Assembly: GCA_024516155.1 (NCBI GenBank)
Contig: JAJJXM010000034.1
Location: 248,001 to 312,000, forward strand
Direction: 5' to 3'
Length of the DNA: 64,000 nt
DNA from: Pyronema omphalodes
Lineage: Eukaryota > Ascomycota > Pezizomycetes > Pezizales > Pyronemataceae
Below, piece by piece: positions 1-11,900 of this stretch. Made by a program: the position numbers and the translations under genes. The notes beneath the pieces were generated by a model. The model made no database searches and was not told the origin of the DNA. It worked only from the letters and a program-made list of their open reading frames with translations. How positions within the stretch are numbered: position 1 is the stretch's first letter; each line of letters starts with the position of its first letter.

Positions 1-2
1 CG

Positions 3-257
3 GTTGATGTGGAGGATATTAGGAGGCTACCGGATAAAGTGCTCATGGTAGTTGCTGGGAAGGATATTTTGGTAGAGGAGAATCTGAGGTTGAAGCAGAG
101 GCTTGATGACAGGGCGGAGATGAAGGTTTGGGGAGGTAGGTGGCACGGGTGGTTGGAGATGCCGGGCATGGAGAAAGAACAAAAGGAGGTTTTCGAGGGA
201 GCAGCGTGGTGGGTAGATAGCGTGTTATCGGGACAGCAGAGTGTAGCAGGGATGTAG
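3..257 (+). CDS. alpha/beta hydrolase fold protein, C-terminal fragment
   Basis: The reading frame is open from the window edge (codons start at base 3) to a TAG at 255-257, so only the last ~84 residues are present. The segment VLMVVAGKDILVEEN looks like the strand and loop carrying the acidic residue of the catalytic triad, with Asp in GKD. The later VWGGRWHGWLEMP looks like the loop carrying the catalytic His. This order is usual in the esterase/lipase (hormone-sensitive-lipase-like, 'abhydrolase 3') group of alpha/beta hydrolases. The nucleophile Ser and oxyanion motif would lie upstream, outside the window. Substrate cannot be inferred. Family assignment is fairly safe; subfamily is inference. 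Confidence 0.6.
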   Translation, partial: VDVEDIRRLPDKVLMVVAGKDILVEENLRLKQRLDDRAEMKVWGGRWHGWLEMPGMEKEQKEVFEGAAWWVDSVLSGQQSVAGM

Positions 258-985
258 TAGCATTGGTATCTCGGGTTGAAGTATTGTTGATTTATGTGAA
301 TCATTACAGAACATTAAGTGCTTCACGGTGCCTGACTCCCGACGAGTGACAAATAGTGTAGCGCTCAGGTTTCTCTAGGCCTTCCAATTCACACCATTCA
401 TAAATTTGCACTCCATATCTTTGACAAATATCCACTCCTAGTTACAGTTACTTCAAAGCCTGTTCGATATCGTTCAGAAGAAAAGGCATTTCACAACAAC
501 AATGGCGTAATAGCACTATCAACGCCAGTTAAAGAGCAATTGTTTCCACAAAATATCTGCACCTTCAGATAATTTTATTGTAAAGCTCGCTTATCGTGCG
601 CCTAACTACACTCCTTAGTCTAATTCTGACATTAAGGCGCCTCCTCCAGGACTCGGATATAAGGGCTTTCTGGCATGGCAATAACACAAAAATGGTCTCA
701 AATTTGATGGGAATTAGTACAGTTGCTTATGACCGCATAGACCGGTTATATTCTAGGTGAAATCGTATGATCTTATGAAGATTCTGCCGTTTTGAACGGT
801 GGCGGTGAATAAGGTTTTATTATGCCGGTTACGCAGAATTTGAGTTATCTGATGAGAAGGTTTAGGCATCGATTCGTACCATGGTTCTCTGGGTACACTC
901 TGACATGCATAAGCTGAGTGCAAGTTTGGTCGCGGGAGGAGCGATAATTGTCGTACAAATAGAGGGGCAAAAATGAAAAGAATGA
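258..985. other. intergenic, no gene seen
   Basis: No supported coding, RNA or repeat feature was seen between the hydrolase stop codon and the tRNA-Ser gene. Stops are frequent in all frames. Confidence 0.5.
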
Positions 986-1066
986 CGACGTCGACAGGAC
1001 TCGAACCTGCGCACGCGAACGTAAGAGATTTCTAATCTCTCTCCTTAACCACTCGGACACAACGCC
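986..1066 (-). tRNA. tRNA-Ser(AGA)
   Basis: On the minus strand, 81 bases fold as a class II (long variable arm) serine tRNA. The acceptor arm pairs GGCGTTG with CGACGTC (with G-U wobbles), followed by discriminator G. The D-arm is TCCGAGTGGTTAAGGA. The anticodon stem AGAGA/TCTCT encloses the loop TTAGAAA, giving anticodon AGA, which reads UCU (and UCC through inosine). The variable arm pairs ACG/CGT around TTCG. The T-arm is GCAGG-TTCGAGT-CCTGT. No intron is present and CCA is not encoded, as expected in a eukaryotic nuclear gene. An ORF crossing this stretch on the same strand is an artefact. Confidence 0.93.
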
Positions 1067-3230
1067 TTTTTATACAAGCTTCTGCCATAATTAATTTATC
1101 AACATAAATTATTCATCGATGGATTCTTTCACAGTGCTTTACCTCCACTTGTTTTGTAATAACAATGACCAGGAGAGCTTTATTCGGCTTACCGCACGAT
1201 TGCTCTTTTGGTGTGTTACGTATGAGTCGGTCCTCGTCATCCGCCATCAATGTGTCTAATCGATTCGAGGAGATCGATTCCATGGCGCCACAAAGCACAT
1301 TCAGCACCTCGACACAAAATCAGTAAGGCTTGCAGAGTCCAGGAATAATACTATCCGATCAAAGAGTGTTCATATTGCCTTAACGAGTAATGATATCTAC
1401 AAACATATCTGTCAGATGTTCATATCAATATTACACAAAGAAGCGGCGGTAAACCCGGGGTGCGTAAAGAAGTTTGTACGAGTTTCGGAGTTAGGTGGTT
1501 AGTTCCGAACACTTCCACAGCGAGTGATGGCACGTGCACTGATATGTCTTGGAACTTGGTTACGGAAACATCTCACCGGATTCCTCAATGCGCGAAGAAA
1601 CGAAAAAAGTAGAGATCTACAATCGCATTTATTATTTAAAAAGTTTAAGATAGCCTTGTAGACAACTTCCGAATAATTTATACCCATATGTGATAGCCAA
1701 CGTCCGAAGTTCTGGGACACTACGTACACGGGTACGGGTGCCTGGCATGGTGTCACCGTATCAGGCCGAAAGTTTTAGACTGGAAATCGCTTCCGGGTAC
1801 GATGTCATCGTAGATCTTAACAAGGATTGTATGCCATCACTTTTGTTTCTGAAATTGTCATGGATGCTTTCGACGAGGGCAGTTTCTGCAGACACACAAA
1901 GTCTGCACTGAATTCACCATCAAAATTTTGCCTGCTCAATGTGGAGATATGCCGATGTTGGCAACCACATATGTAGTGTTTATGCTACAACTTACCTAAA
2001 GAATAATCTTTTAGATTCCAGCTCCAACCTAATGGCCTGGAATTTGTCCCCGATGCGAAGATTAATAAAAATCAGTTGGTTGTATAGAGAACCGTGGCAA
2101 TCCGGTAGATTTTGCCAGTACCTTATTTCTTTTTGGTAACGATAACGTGGTACCCCAGTCCCTGATGCTTAATACTTGGTACTTCGTGTTCCGAACCACG
2201 AGACATAATGAAGTGGGGCTACACGCATGAAATTTAAAAGATCTGACGCCTCAATTGCAGAAAATCTTGCGTTTCAGATAAAGTGGGGCAATATTTATTG
2301 CCCAGTGAAGGCACATTGTGTCAGAGTTATGCAGTTCGCCTATGGCGGCCCGCATAGGGAGTATCTAGTACTACGCAACACATACGTGGTTTAGAGATCT
2401 GTAATATTGAAAGTTTGAATATATCTGTATTTGTGACATATCCGCTCGCACCTCCACCCGCCATTGTGGGGTGGATATCAATATCTTTTCGCATATCACT
2501 TTAGGGATTGATGATTTTCAGTAAATTAGAAACGTCTGATAACTTTTCCATCTGGTTGAGCAAGAGTGGGAGTTACATAATAATGCACCACCATGCCATA
2601 GTAACTGGAATTTATCGTCCACCGTTCGAGAGCCGTTTAGGTGGATCAAGCGCTTGAAAAACTTCGATTCACACTTGCTCACTCAGTCACACCTGTAAGG
2701 CAATCCTAACAAGAATTATTATGGATACCATGGTTTGCGCTGCATGTATTCTGAAGTGTGGCATCAATAAGTTTTGATAATTTCAATGTTGGAGGTTGCT
2801 GCTCAGCCAAACCATGAAGAGACTAATACTAAGGAAAGAGAGCCGATACGAGAGCTGTGAGTAGGTGGGTGTAGTTAACTGATTGAGAGAAAGAAACACA
2901 TAGTGAAAGAATATATCTACCTACCACGTGGAGGTGGAGAAGTGTGACTGCTACAGCACGGAGCACGCATTCGGGCATGGCGAGTCACTCGCAGAAGTGT
3001 CGCGTGGATGAAAATCACCGCGCAATATGACTGTACAAAAAGGCAGTCCGAAAGAATACCGTTAATGCGTACTTGCGCATAATAATATTCATAAATACCA
3101 CTCGCCGATGCAGCACAAATCATCCAAGATCAAACAGCAGACCGTAACCCCGTGAAATCAGATGCCCACCAATACAAATATCCGCTTAAACAAACCGATT
3201 GCTAATCCTCAATAACATGATAAATCCAAA
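1067..3230. other. intergenic, possible short coding remnants
   Basis: No intact gene was recognised. Around 1690-2110 on the plus strand, short protein-like stretches occur in different frames (for example YDVIVDLNKDC near 1800 and PNGLEFVPDAKINKN near 2030). They are interrupted by stops and do not join by convincing splices. They could be remnants of a decayed gene, but this is weak. The rest shows nothing. Confidence 0.3.
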
Positions 3231-4193
3231 TTACCCGAAGTATTTTCTAAACTCCTTTTGCCCCCCGTTCTCACCCCCTCCAACTGCAAACACGATATTT
3301 TTAAAATAGCCCTGAAACTCCTCGCTATCGATCAAGAGCTCCTTCCACAACTTGCATACATCTTTAATCGGGTTTTTGTAAGAACTGCTGGTACCTGAAA
3401 GAGCGATTGAAGTCGAGCGTGGGGGACTCGTTGTGTTTCCGCTTCCGGGGTAGTTCCCATCACCGCTTCCCGTTCCAGGTCCACATGAGCCGAATCCGCC
3501 GAGAACAAGATTAACATGGCCGTTTAGAGCTGCAATTCGAAGTATCGTCTTCATCTTCTCCTTCTGTAAATCCCTCTCTTCCGCAAACGAGTATCTGGTT
3601 CCGGTCTCATCTGTTTTGGGACGACGAACTGCTGCAACGCTTACGACACTCACACAGGTCCATCTAGAAGTTTCCCAGTTCAAGTAATCCTGTTCATGAC
3701 CTCCCTTGAAAACGATAACGCAAGGTGAATAGATTCCTCCTCTGTCGTTTAATGGGTAGAAATGCGGATTTAGTGTTTGAACCAAGTTTGATCTTCTGGC
3801 CAAACTCTCCTCCGCTCCTAAGCCCAGGAACCCACCTTCCCAGTCTCCACCAGGCTTTTTCTCATTGGCTGTATTTAAAACAAGAATTCTATTTGTCATT
3901 TTTTCGTTCATGATACTATCGCGGTACACCGGCGGTGCTTTCTCTCCCGCGCACGTGGCACCCGGTGGGGCAGGAAATGAATAGTTTTGCCAATCAATCG
4001 CGATATCAAATGGATCCCCTTCCATCACAGCGGACCTTAATTGATAACCAAGACCCCTTGGTAAAAGTGGTAGCGGTTGTGATCCTTGGTACAGGAATCC
4101 CTCTGGTTCGGTTCCTGATAGGTAGGGTATTTGTGCAAATTGGCTGTGGGTGTCACTAGCCGCCTGTGCAGCCCTCTGTCTATGGGTTGGCAT
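3231..4193 (-). CDS. microbial-type PARG-like (DUF2263/TIGR02452) protein
   Basis: Single-exon gene of 320 residues. The ATG at 4193-4191 is the only ATG in the frame upstream of the conserved part; the open frame further upstream lacks one. The core reads ILVLNTANEKKPGGDWE, then a Gly-rich loop leading to GAEESLARRSNL, then DRGGIYSPCVIVFKGG. This order is characteristic of the microbial-type poly(ADP-ribose) glycohydrolase catalytic domain, a macrodomain-like fold. Members remove ADP-ribose chains from proteins. The paired Glu of the catalytic signature is present, but the usual GGG and the Gln of QEE read GGD and AEE. The C-terminal half has ILRIAALNGHVNLVLGGFG and ends with a NP..V..LW.ELL helix region. 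Between them is a Gly/Ser/Thr/Pro-rich insertion of ~40 residues (around residues 235-275) where family members are compact. Function is inferred from family; activity is uncertain. Confidence 0.72.
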   Translation of the reverse strand: MPTHRQRAAQAASDTHSQFAQIPYLSGTEPEGFLYQGSQPLPLLPRGLGYQLRSAVMEGDPFDIAIDWQNYSFPAPPGATCAGEKAPPVYRDSIMNEKMTNRILVLNTANEKKPGGDWEGGFLGLGAEESLARRSNLVQTLNPHFYPLNDRGGIYSPCVIVFKGGHEQDYLNWETSRWTCVSVVSVAAVRRPKTDETGTRYSFAEERDLQKEKMKTILRIAALNGHVNLVLGGFGSCGPGTGSGDGNYPGSGNTTSPPRSTSIALSGTSSSYKNPIKDVCKLWKELLIDSEEFQGYFKNIVFAVGGGENGGQKEFRKYFG

Positions 4194-6197
4194 CTTCGAT
4201 GATTCGGCACTGGAAGCCAGCTTGTATTGTAATAGGGTGATGAATGGGTGATAGATTATGCTTAAGATATTGAAAAACTTCCGATTTGATTTGCCGCTGA
4301 AACTTGTCTGATGCCGTGGATTCGATTCTGGGAAAGGCAACGGTGTTTGTTAATGCGTTGATGAAAAGAAGTGGGAAGTCCAATAAATAAGGCAGCTTGA
4401 TCAATAATATTTTAAAATGTGGGATTGATTGGAGAATCTCGAAGTGATCTGATGAATGAAAATAACGATATTTCGTTTGCCGTCCTGTTAGTTATATATG
4501 CATCCCTCTTTTACACTTCTACTCCTAGAACCGGAACTACCCTGTAAGACGGGAGATCTGACTTGCATAACAACTATTTTGGAATCTGAGAGTACAAGGC
4601 TACCTCCCCCCTCACTAGCTTGTTCGCTAATGAAAGGCACGGTTATCAGGTGATAGTGTGTAGTTCATTAGTGCACCGAGAAAAAAAAGGAAACCAGATC
4701 AGAAAGTGTTTAACTTGTCCAGCGGTAGCTGGCCACATGAGCGGGAGCTTGACTGACTTGGATAAGATCGCGCCCCCGCTGTTGAAATCACGCCCCATCT
4801 AATCGCGGAGTTTTACCGTCACTATATCCATTGGAGGATATTAGAAGAAGTCTAGGCCCAGGATATGGCAGATCTAACCAGATTTCGGTATCCAGGTTAT
4901 ACCAAACTGCCCCAAGACATCCATGGATGTTTTCATATAATGACGGACGAGTGCACCAAACATAGACGAAGTTACTGTCGTCATTGTAAAAGGGATGAAC
5001 CCGGATCCGGGAGGTGAACTCGATTCGTTATATTGTACTGAACCGGGTCTTAGAATATGCACAAGAATTTGCTGCCTTACTACCCGTAGGTACTGCCATG
5101 ATCCATCCCCACCACTTATAATCTGTACAATGTATGAAGGCTGTGTGTTACTACTCCCAGATGCTCGGGCCCTAGGAGATAAGCGAGAATTATACTGGCG
5201 ATGTCTGATAGGCAGGTATCCGTTGGCTTACAGATACCTTGGGAAATCCTCAAATTCCGCCGAGATACGTTAGCCATTCTCAAAACAAAATATGATCAAG
5301 CCATTGTAAGATCGTATCAGCGTTCTAATAGGCACGATCTGTCTACAAAGTCCCTCAGGGAGCGATCGAGCTGATGTATTGTTAAGATTTTCATAGGATC
5401 ATGATGAGTTTGAAGAAGTTCATAATCTTCAGGACTATTGTTGTTATTTGCCTAAGGGTTCGCACATTAGCCCAGGGTGGGGATCATGCAGCACAGCACG
5501 GACACTTGGGGAAAAAAAAAAAAAAAAAAAAAGCAGCCACACAAGGTCGATCACAAAACCAGTAATATGTCATAATTTTCGTCCTGTAACATAGACCGTT
5601 GCCCCCCGACTCGATATTTCACCCTACGCGAGACAAGACATGACTTTTAGAGCAACCAGCCGTGCCACAGCCCACCTTGCTATTGAGTGGAAACTGTTAA
5701 AACGAGGTCACATAAATTATGATCAATAAATGCCTTCACATTTCATTTGCATTTCGAAAAGGTATTACAGAAATGCAATAGATTTCGTTCTGTTGTGTTG
5801 TGATATTTTTCATGCTCAGGGTTTGGTAGATGACCTTGGTTGTTGCCATGGTGATTAGTGTCATTCCTTGGCATATCGGGCATAATCGAAGGTCATGCCT
5901 TGTCTCGCGAAGGGTGAGATCTCGAGTAAGGGAGCAACGGTCTAAAGATTTAATGGATCTAATTGGCATAAGTAGTAAGCATTTGAAACACGGGTATCTA
6001 TCCCGGGGAAGTCACTCCAATTTTTACCTACCGCGATTTGCCTGGATGATACCAAAAGAAAAGAAACGATAATTACATGGTTAGGTCGACAGGGAAAATC
6101 CAATCGGGATTCTGAGAAAAACAAAGATCAACTTCCCGTTAGAATTAATACTGGGTAGCCTCTAATGTAGCTATCTATTGGATTGCTTTAGGGTTTG
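4194..6197. other. intergenic, no supported gene
   Basis: This stretch contains an A-run at 5512-5532 but no recognised gene. Overlapping short ORFs at 5736-6124 (minus) look mildly protein-like in more than one frame. They could belong to the relic that starts just beyond at 6198, or be chance. Confidence 0.35.
5512..5532. repeat. poly(A) tract, 21 bases
   Basis: Uninterrupted run of 21 A on the plus strand, preceded by GGGG. There is no adjacent retroelement signature and no target-site duplication that I can see, so it is recorded as a homopolymer only. Confidence 0.9.
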
Positions 6198-6919
6198 TTA
6201 TGCCACACGTGATATGGTAAATGCTGGAATGATAATGTCATAATAACTCCAGCTGGGATTGTTTTCTAAATTTGGCCAAAGAAATAATAAAATCCCTTCA
6301 ACCTGTTGCATAGGCTCCTCTGGCGAGTAAATGGCATCGATAGCTGAAGGCCCTGAAGGATTGGAATAGTGCAATCTCCTGACGGGTATGGTTAGTTGTA
6401 ATGATTCATTATTGTAGGATTCATCTGCCCTGGAGTCTATGAAGTACAAAATTAGCTGCGATGAATTCCAAATAGTTATGTCGTGTGCTCCGAGAAACCT
6501 GTTAATCGCTCCTTGAACCGTCTCTGGGTCTGTTTGGGACATATTCTGGCTCTCTATAGATGCACATGGCATTAAAACACGGTCAAAGCGGCTGAGAATT
6601 GCCCCAGAATTGAGTCCCAGTCTTGTTACCGTCCACAGTCATATGTGACACATGTACTCGGGGGGTGCCTTAAGTATGGCACACCTCATATAATTCGGGC
6701 ACAACAACGGAACAACGCCAGTCCGGAGGTTTCATGAGAAAGAGCAATGGTTTAAGAGACTTTTGAGAGCTAATTTTAACTATGATTGTTGAATGGTATT
6801 GGGTGTTTCGAGGAATACAGTCGTCTTGGCATTTGCAGTGGCATGGCTCACAAAAGTCGGGCGCAGTGGTACAACAGAGCGCCGGACTTATCCTTGTGCT
6901 CGAGTACATGATTTATTTT
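6198..6919 (-). pseudogene. multi-frame coding relic of an unidentified protein
   Basis: Read on the minus strand, protein-like text passes through several frames in order. Near 6910-6850: NHVLEHKDKSGALLYHCARL. Near 6850-6785: ATANAKTTVFLETPNTIQQ. Near 6785-6640: SSQKSLKPLLFLMKPPDW, then PELYEVCHT, a TAA, and HVSHMTVDGNK. Then one continuous open frame of about 145 codons ends at 6198, with FDRVLMPCASIESQN, DPETVQGAINRFLGAHDI and FLWPNLENNPSWSYYD. The last part has an ATG at 6572 and could in isolation be called a 124-residue protein. The succession of frames fits a gene broken by 1-2 base indels and one premature stop. An alternative is undetected introns. No family was recognised. Confidence 0.42.
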
Positions 6920-7162
6920 CTACAGGTAAAAATACCGCAATAGTGTATTTTTACCGTTAGAGTTGTAATTCTTGATAATCATCGGTTTGATTTACACTTC
7001 AAACATTTACTTTGTTAGGTGGATTCGACATGTGAAATTAAATTTGTAGGAACGTTTCACAACTCCAACTTGAGGCTCAATCTCACCGTTGCAGTGTGCG
7101 ACAACCCCGCCATCCCACGACTTCCTTTCGCGTTCACCAATAGTCACGTCCTGCCCCCACCA

Positions 7163-8942
7163 ATGCGCATGCGAATGCGACCCGTGGTCCCTGCTTTGAT
7201 AGCATACCGATGCGCACTTCCCCGAGCGGGTCTCCGTCAAGTTCGATTCAACTCGTCCGTGTCGTCACCACCACCGCAGTCCCGGGAATCCCCAAGCTCC
7301 AGCCAACTTCCGCGAACAATTGCCTCTCTACTTCACCCAGATGCGCGGGTTCTCAGGGATGGTCAGCAGGGCGGTAGTTCCAACACCCCGGAAAGTGTGA
7401 CCATCCATGGCTGGATAAAAAGCATTCGCAAAATGGGAAGAATTTGTTTTGCTCATATCACGGATGGATCTACCGCTACGCCCCTGCAGGCTGTATTGAC
7501 CAAGAACCAAGCAGCAGGGTGAGTCGGATCTTTTTCGGTGATCAGAGGGGCCAGCTGAAGGAACCTTATTCCTCAGGCCAATATAGCAAGCATCAGTTCA
7601 AACTGACGTTGCCGGCATGCATATTGAAGTGGTGAATCAACCAGGCTGACGAGGACGACATCCATGTGCGTACAGTCTCTCTACAGGCTCCAGTGTGCGC
7701 ATTATTGGAAACTGGGTGGAATCAAGTGCGGGCTCGGCACAAAAGCATGAACTTCGTGCCGAGGAAGTCCACCTCATGGGCGCTGCGGATCCGAATGTAT
7801 ACGCCTTCCCCTCAGTCCACCAAAGTGCTCCTGACTGATTTTTTCAGACCTATCCGCTGCAAAAAAAGTACCAGTCACCGGAGTTCCTCCGCTCGCTACC
7901 TCACCTTCGATCAAGAATTCCTAGCAACTCCGCAATCCTTCAACTTCGTTCCTTCATTTCTTCAAACCTCACATCCTTTTTCGCAAAGAAAGAATTTGTC
8001 CAGTGCTATCCTCCTATCATTACATCGTCAGATTGCGAGGGTGCAGGGGAGGTTTTTACTGTGGCATCCAACGAAAAAGGACAAGAGCAGTTTTTTAAAT
8101 CTCCGAAATATCTTACTGTCTCAACACAGCTGCACCTTGAAGCACTAGCGGCTGCATTACCGAGAGTATGGACTCTTTCACCGACCTTCCGGGCAGAGAG
8201 GTCAGATACGTATCGCCATTTAAGCGAATTCTACATGCTTGAAGCCGAAGTATCGTTCATCGAGACTCTTGACCCTCTCCTCGATCTCATCGAGGATATG
8301 ATCCGCGGAATCGTGTCTGAATTATCGACGTCCAGGCTTGGTCAAGAATTACTCGATCTTTCTGGCGAAGAGAGAGCACAGATTGAAGCTCGATGGGAGG
8401 GATTATTGCGGTCCACTCGATGGAAAAGACTAACATACTCTTCAGCAATCGAAGTGCTTCAGAAGGAGGCACGGGACGGGAAAGTCACATTTCAATACCC
8501 TTTGGAATGGGGCGTTAGCTTGCAGAGCGAGCACGAGAAACACCTCGCCGCTCTCTTTGATGGACCGGTGTTTGTCACAGACTACCCTAAGCAAATCAAG
8601 CCGTTCTATATGCTGCCCTCGGCGACGGCGTCCTCGGACTGCCCTACAGTAGCCTGCTTCGATCTGCTTTTCCCTACCGTTGGCGAGTTGATCGGTGGTT
8701 CTCTTAGAGAGCATCGGTACGATGAGTTATTGGAGAACATGAAGACACACGGCCTGGTACCAACATCTGGTAATCTGGATGAGGCTGGTCTGAGATGGTA
8801 CGCGGAACTTCGCAAATGGGGGACCGTGCCGCATGGAGGGTTCGGCATGGGATTCGACAGACTGCTATGCTACCTTACGGCAATCGAAAATATACGAGAG
8901 GTCGTTGCCTTTCCCCGGTGGGTGGGAAGATGCGATGCATAG
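7163..8942 (+). CDS. SLM5: mitochondrial asparaginyl-tRNA synthetase
   Basis: Three exons: 7163-7518, 7676-7796 and 7848-8942 (1572 bases, 523 residues). Introns 7519-7675 (GTGAGT..CAG) and 7797-7847 (GTATAC..CAG) keep phase and restore family sequence: KNQAAG joins LSTGSSVRI, and AADPN joins TYPLQKKYQSPEFLR. The N-terminus MRMRMRPVVPALIAYRCA is Arg-rich without acidic residues, a typical mitochondrial presequence. An OB-fold anticodon-binding region follows (VTIHGWIKSIRKMGR). The class II catalytic core has motif 2 around TFRAERSDTYRHLSEFYMLE and motif 3 GGFGMGFDRLL, ending in REVVAFPRWVGRCDA. It charges mitochondrial tRNA-Asn with asparagine. The start was chosen at the first of three closely spaced in-frame ATGs. 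Yeast SLM5 is the homologue by role; identification is strong. Confidence 0.92.
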
Positions 8943-11900
8943 GGGAGGAGATGTAGGTCTCAGCATCGTGGCGCACGGGAAGCTGCATGTGCCATGTGTT
9001 TGTGGAACATCATCGTTTTGCAACGCAAAACCAGATGTTCTGATTGGCCTCAAAGTGTATTATGAAATGATCTCCTTTACACGAACAAAATATAATGTAC
9101 TATTAGACTGGATTAGAATGCATATTGTCGGTCAATACCAAAGGACCCAGGGGCGGCAATGTTTTCCGGAGGAGAAGGAATGTGACAGCCGTTGAACACG
9201 CCTCATAATTTCGGACGTGGAATCCGGACCAATTCAAACGTACCTGACTTGTAAGCGAACTATTAACTAGTACCTGCTTCGAGGTAGTTACTCTACTTAT
9301 TGAGTATGCCATTTTCAGTTGAATAATTATTGCTTCTTTTGCACTTTGCTTCTTCCTGTTTCATGAAAATTCACCGCTGAAGTCTGATAATTCATGACCA
9401 GTGGACCACCCACTTATCGGTAACATGACACTTTCTTTTTATAGTTAGACAATAAATGTTTCAGTTCACTCAAGGCCCATGGTGGCCCGCACATCGCCAT
9501 CGCACTGGTACCCTTGTTCAGATCTTGTTCACCATGAGTTACCAGAACCCAGACTCATGATTTGGGGACTGAAGGGCAACATTCCGCGGAGATCGTGGAT
9601 GTGGCTTCCACGTCTCAAGCCAATAACGTCAATACGTCAAGAGCGTGTGGGTGCCACGAGGCCAGAGCGCAGGTGCTGACACAAAGTATCACTCAGTGTG
9701 GCGATGCAGTGATCCTAGTTTGTCTCGTAGGAAGGAATCTTAAGATTTACAACATGATGGGAATGACGCTACCAGAGAGATAACTGCATTGAATTAGTTC
9801 ATCTAGCCAAGTATTAGCCCTATCATTTATCATTATATGGCCACAGCAACTACATATCGGGGTTATTCTTTAGGTTCATGAAGTTTTCACTAAATTGGGC
9901 GAAGATAGACGCCCTCACAATGATCTACATAATACGTTTGCTGTTCAGATAAAGCTGGCGGTTACGCTTTCTAGGTTTGTACCCCAAATTACCTAAATCT
10001 GATGGATCGATTCGCTCCTACCCGGCTCAAGCTTGGCGTGCGCTGTTGCAGGCCGACTAGGGCGGCATGTCACTCAGGATTCTCTTTTCTCTGTCTATCA
10101 ACGCCCATTCCTCGTTCGCCTCACGGTGGCAACCCCAGATGTATTATATAGCCACACTGCACTTTGCACCTTGTACTCTTCTGGTACAGTTGGTAGAATG
10201 TATTGGATATTTCGACTCGCGAGTCCCAAGCCATATGCATCTAACACATAAGTCCCACAACGGGCCCGCAGACGTCCGATGGGCGTTTATTTACATTGCG
10301 CACCCATCCACCGGCATCCATCGACGTCGGTATTAACCCACTCTATTCTCCGATAACTACGAGGCTTGAAAATGGGGCGCACAGGCCTAGTTGTGAGACA
10401 AATGTCAAATACCGGCAGCAAACCATCTTCGTTGAAGTGACTTTATAGAAACTTGCCATCAATTTAGCAATGTTGGCGTCTTTTACCAAAGGGTAGTATC
10501 GGCTGTGCCTGGGTCCATGCGTATGGATTTCGCACTCGTATTTTGTCTTGAAGTTGATGTAACGCGTTACACGAAACGAGTTTTGATAACATGCAACGAT
10601 TCAGCTCAGACGTCCACCCGCGCTGTGTCACTCATTATATCTCACTCGCATAGCCATGCTACATGGCGGTTTGTGTCGCAGCACTGTTGCTGTTTCAACG
10701 CCTAACGCCGTGCATCAATACTAATATCACACTACAGGGTGCAGGACCCATCAGCCTAGATCTCGGAAGCATGCTTGGGATCTGATCGAATAATAAGATA
10801 CATTGAAACGCAATCGAGCCAAACATAGCCTTTGTGGACCACATCTTGACGGCAAAGTATATCGTGCATTGCTGATGCGTAGCATGGTACAGAAAAAGGT
10901 ACGAAACAAGATGCTACACGTAATTCCCCGAGACAGGTGTCGGCATTACGAGTGAGCTTCGGTGAAACTGTGCCTGTGAAAGCATGCGATCCATTGCCCC
11001 ATTCCCAATGCTATGCCATATTTGCGGCATACCGCATGCTAATATTAAAAATTATACCAAAACATCCTGCTGATTTACTCAATCTGTAATTCTACCCAGG
11101 ACCCTGAATGATGAAATGAAACCCATGCTGCCATGTTGTGACCACGCATGCGCAGAGAGCCCGATGATAGCAGCCCTAATCGTCGGAACCATACCCAATA
11201 TCCATCGAGATTTATTCACCACACATAGTTAAACGGACATTCGCACGTTGTACCCATGATGTCTGTGACGAAAGTGCATTAACCAGATCTTACACAAGCC
11301 GTCAATTTTAAATCTCGCGAAGATGGTTCGCTGCGCGTTCTGCCCATTTCTTTTTCTTATTGCGTATGAGACTGGCTGCACCGTCGGAAATATTGCCTGC
11401 AATGCACGATAACCGGCCAGATTAATCTTAGTCTCGGCCATGCCATGCAAGATAGCCTAGAAACAAAAATCGTACGATTTTCGGTCACGCGATAGAGATC
11501 TAACTAACCCCAACCCAGACCCGAACTTCCAAACAGACAACTGATGGTGATAACCGGCAATCAATTGGGTCCCAAGTCTAAAATTTCCCGAATCCAACGG
11601 AAAGGTGCCGACAGAAGGGAAATTCATATAAGTCCCCTCATCATGCTAGGTTATCTAGGCAGAAAGTCATGACGTGGTTTGAATCAGGACAGCACGGGCT
11701 ATTCTTCATTAAATCTCGAGTGCATGATGTATGCGAGAGTGGATAATATTGGCATCAATGGATCGTGTTATACAACAGGGGGGAAGGAGATCGGCTAGAG
11801 ATGAGGCGGAAAACGATATTACACGAGGGCGGCAAACGGCCGGAAGAACCTCCGAGTAAGCATAATAATGAATCGTGGATTATTATCTCCTCCACCATCT

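Noticed and set aside
845..1060. 71-codon minus-strand ORF
   Set aside because: It is the tRNA-Ser gene read as protein.
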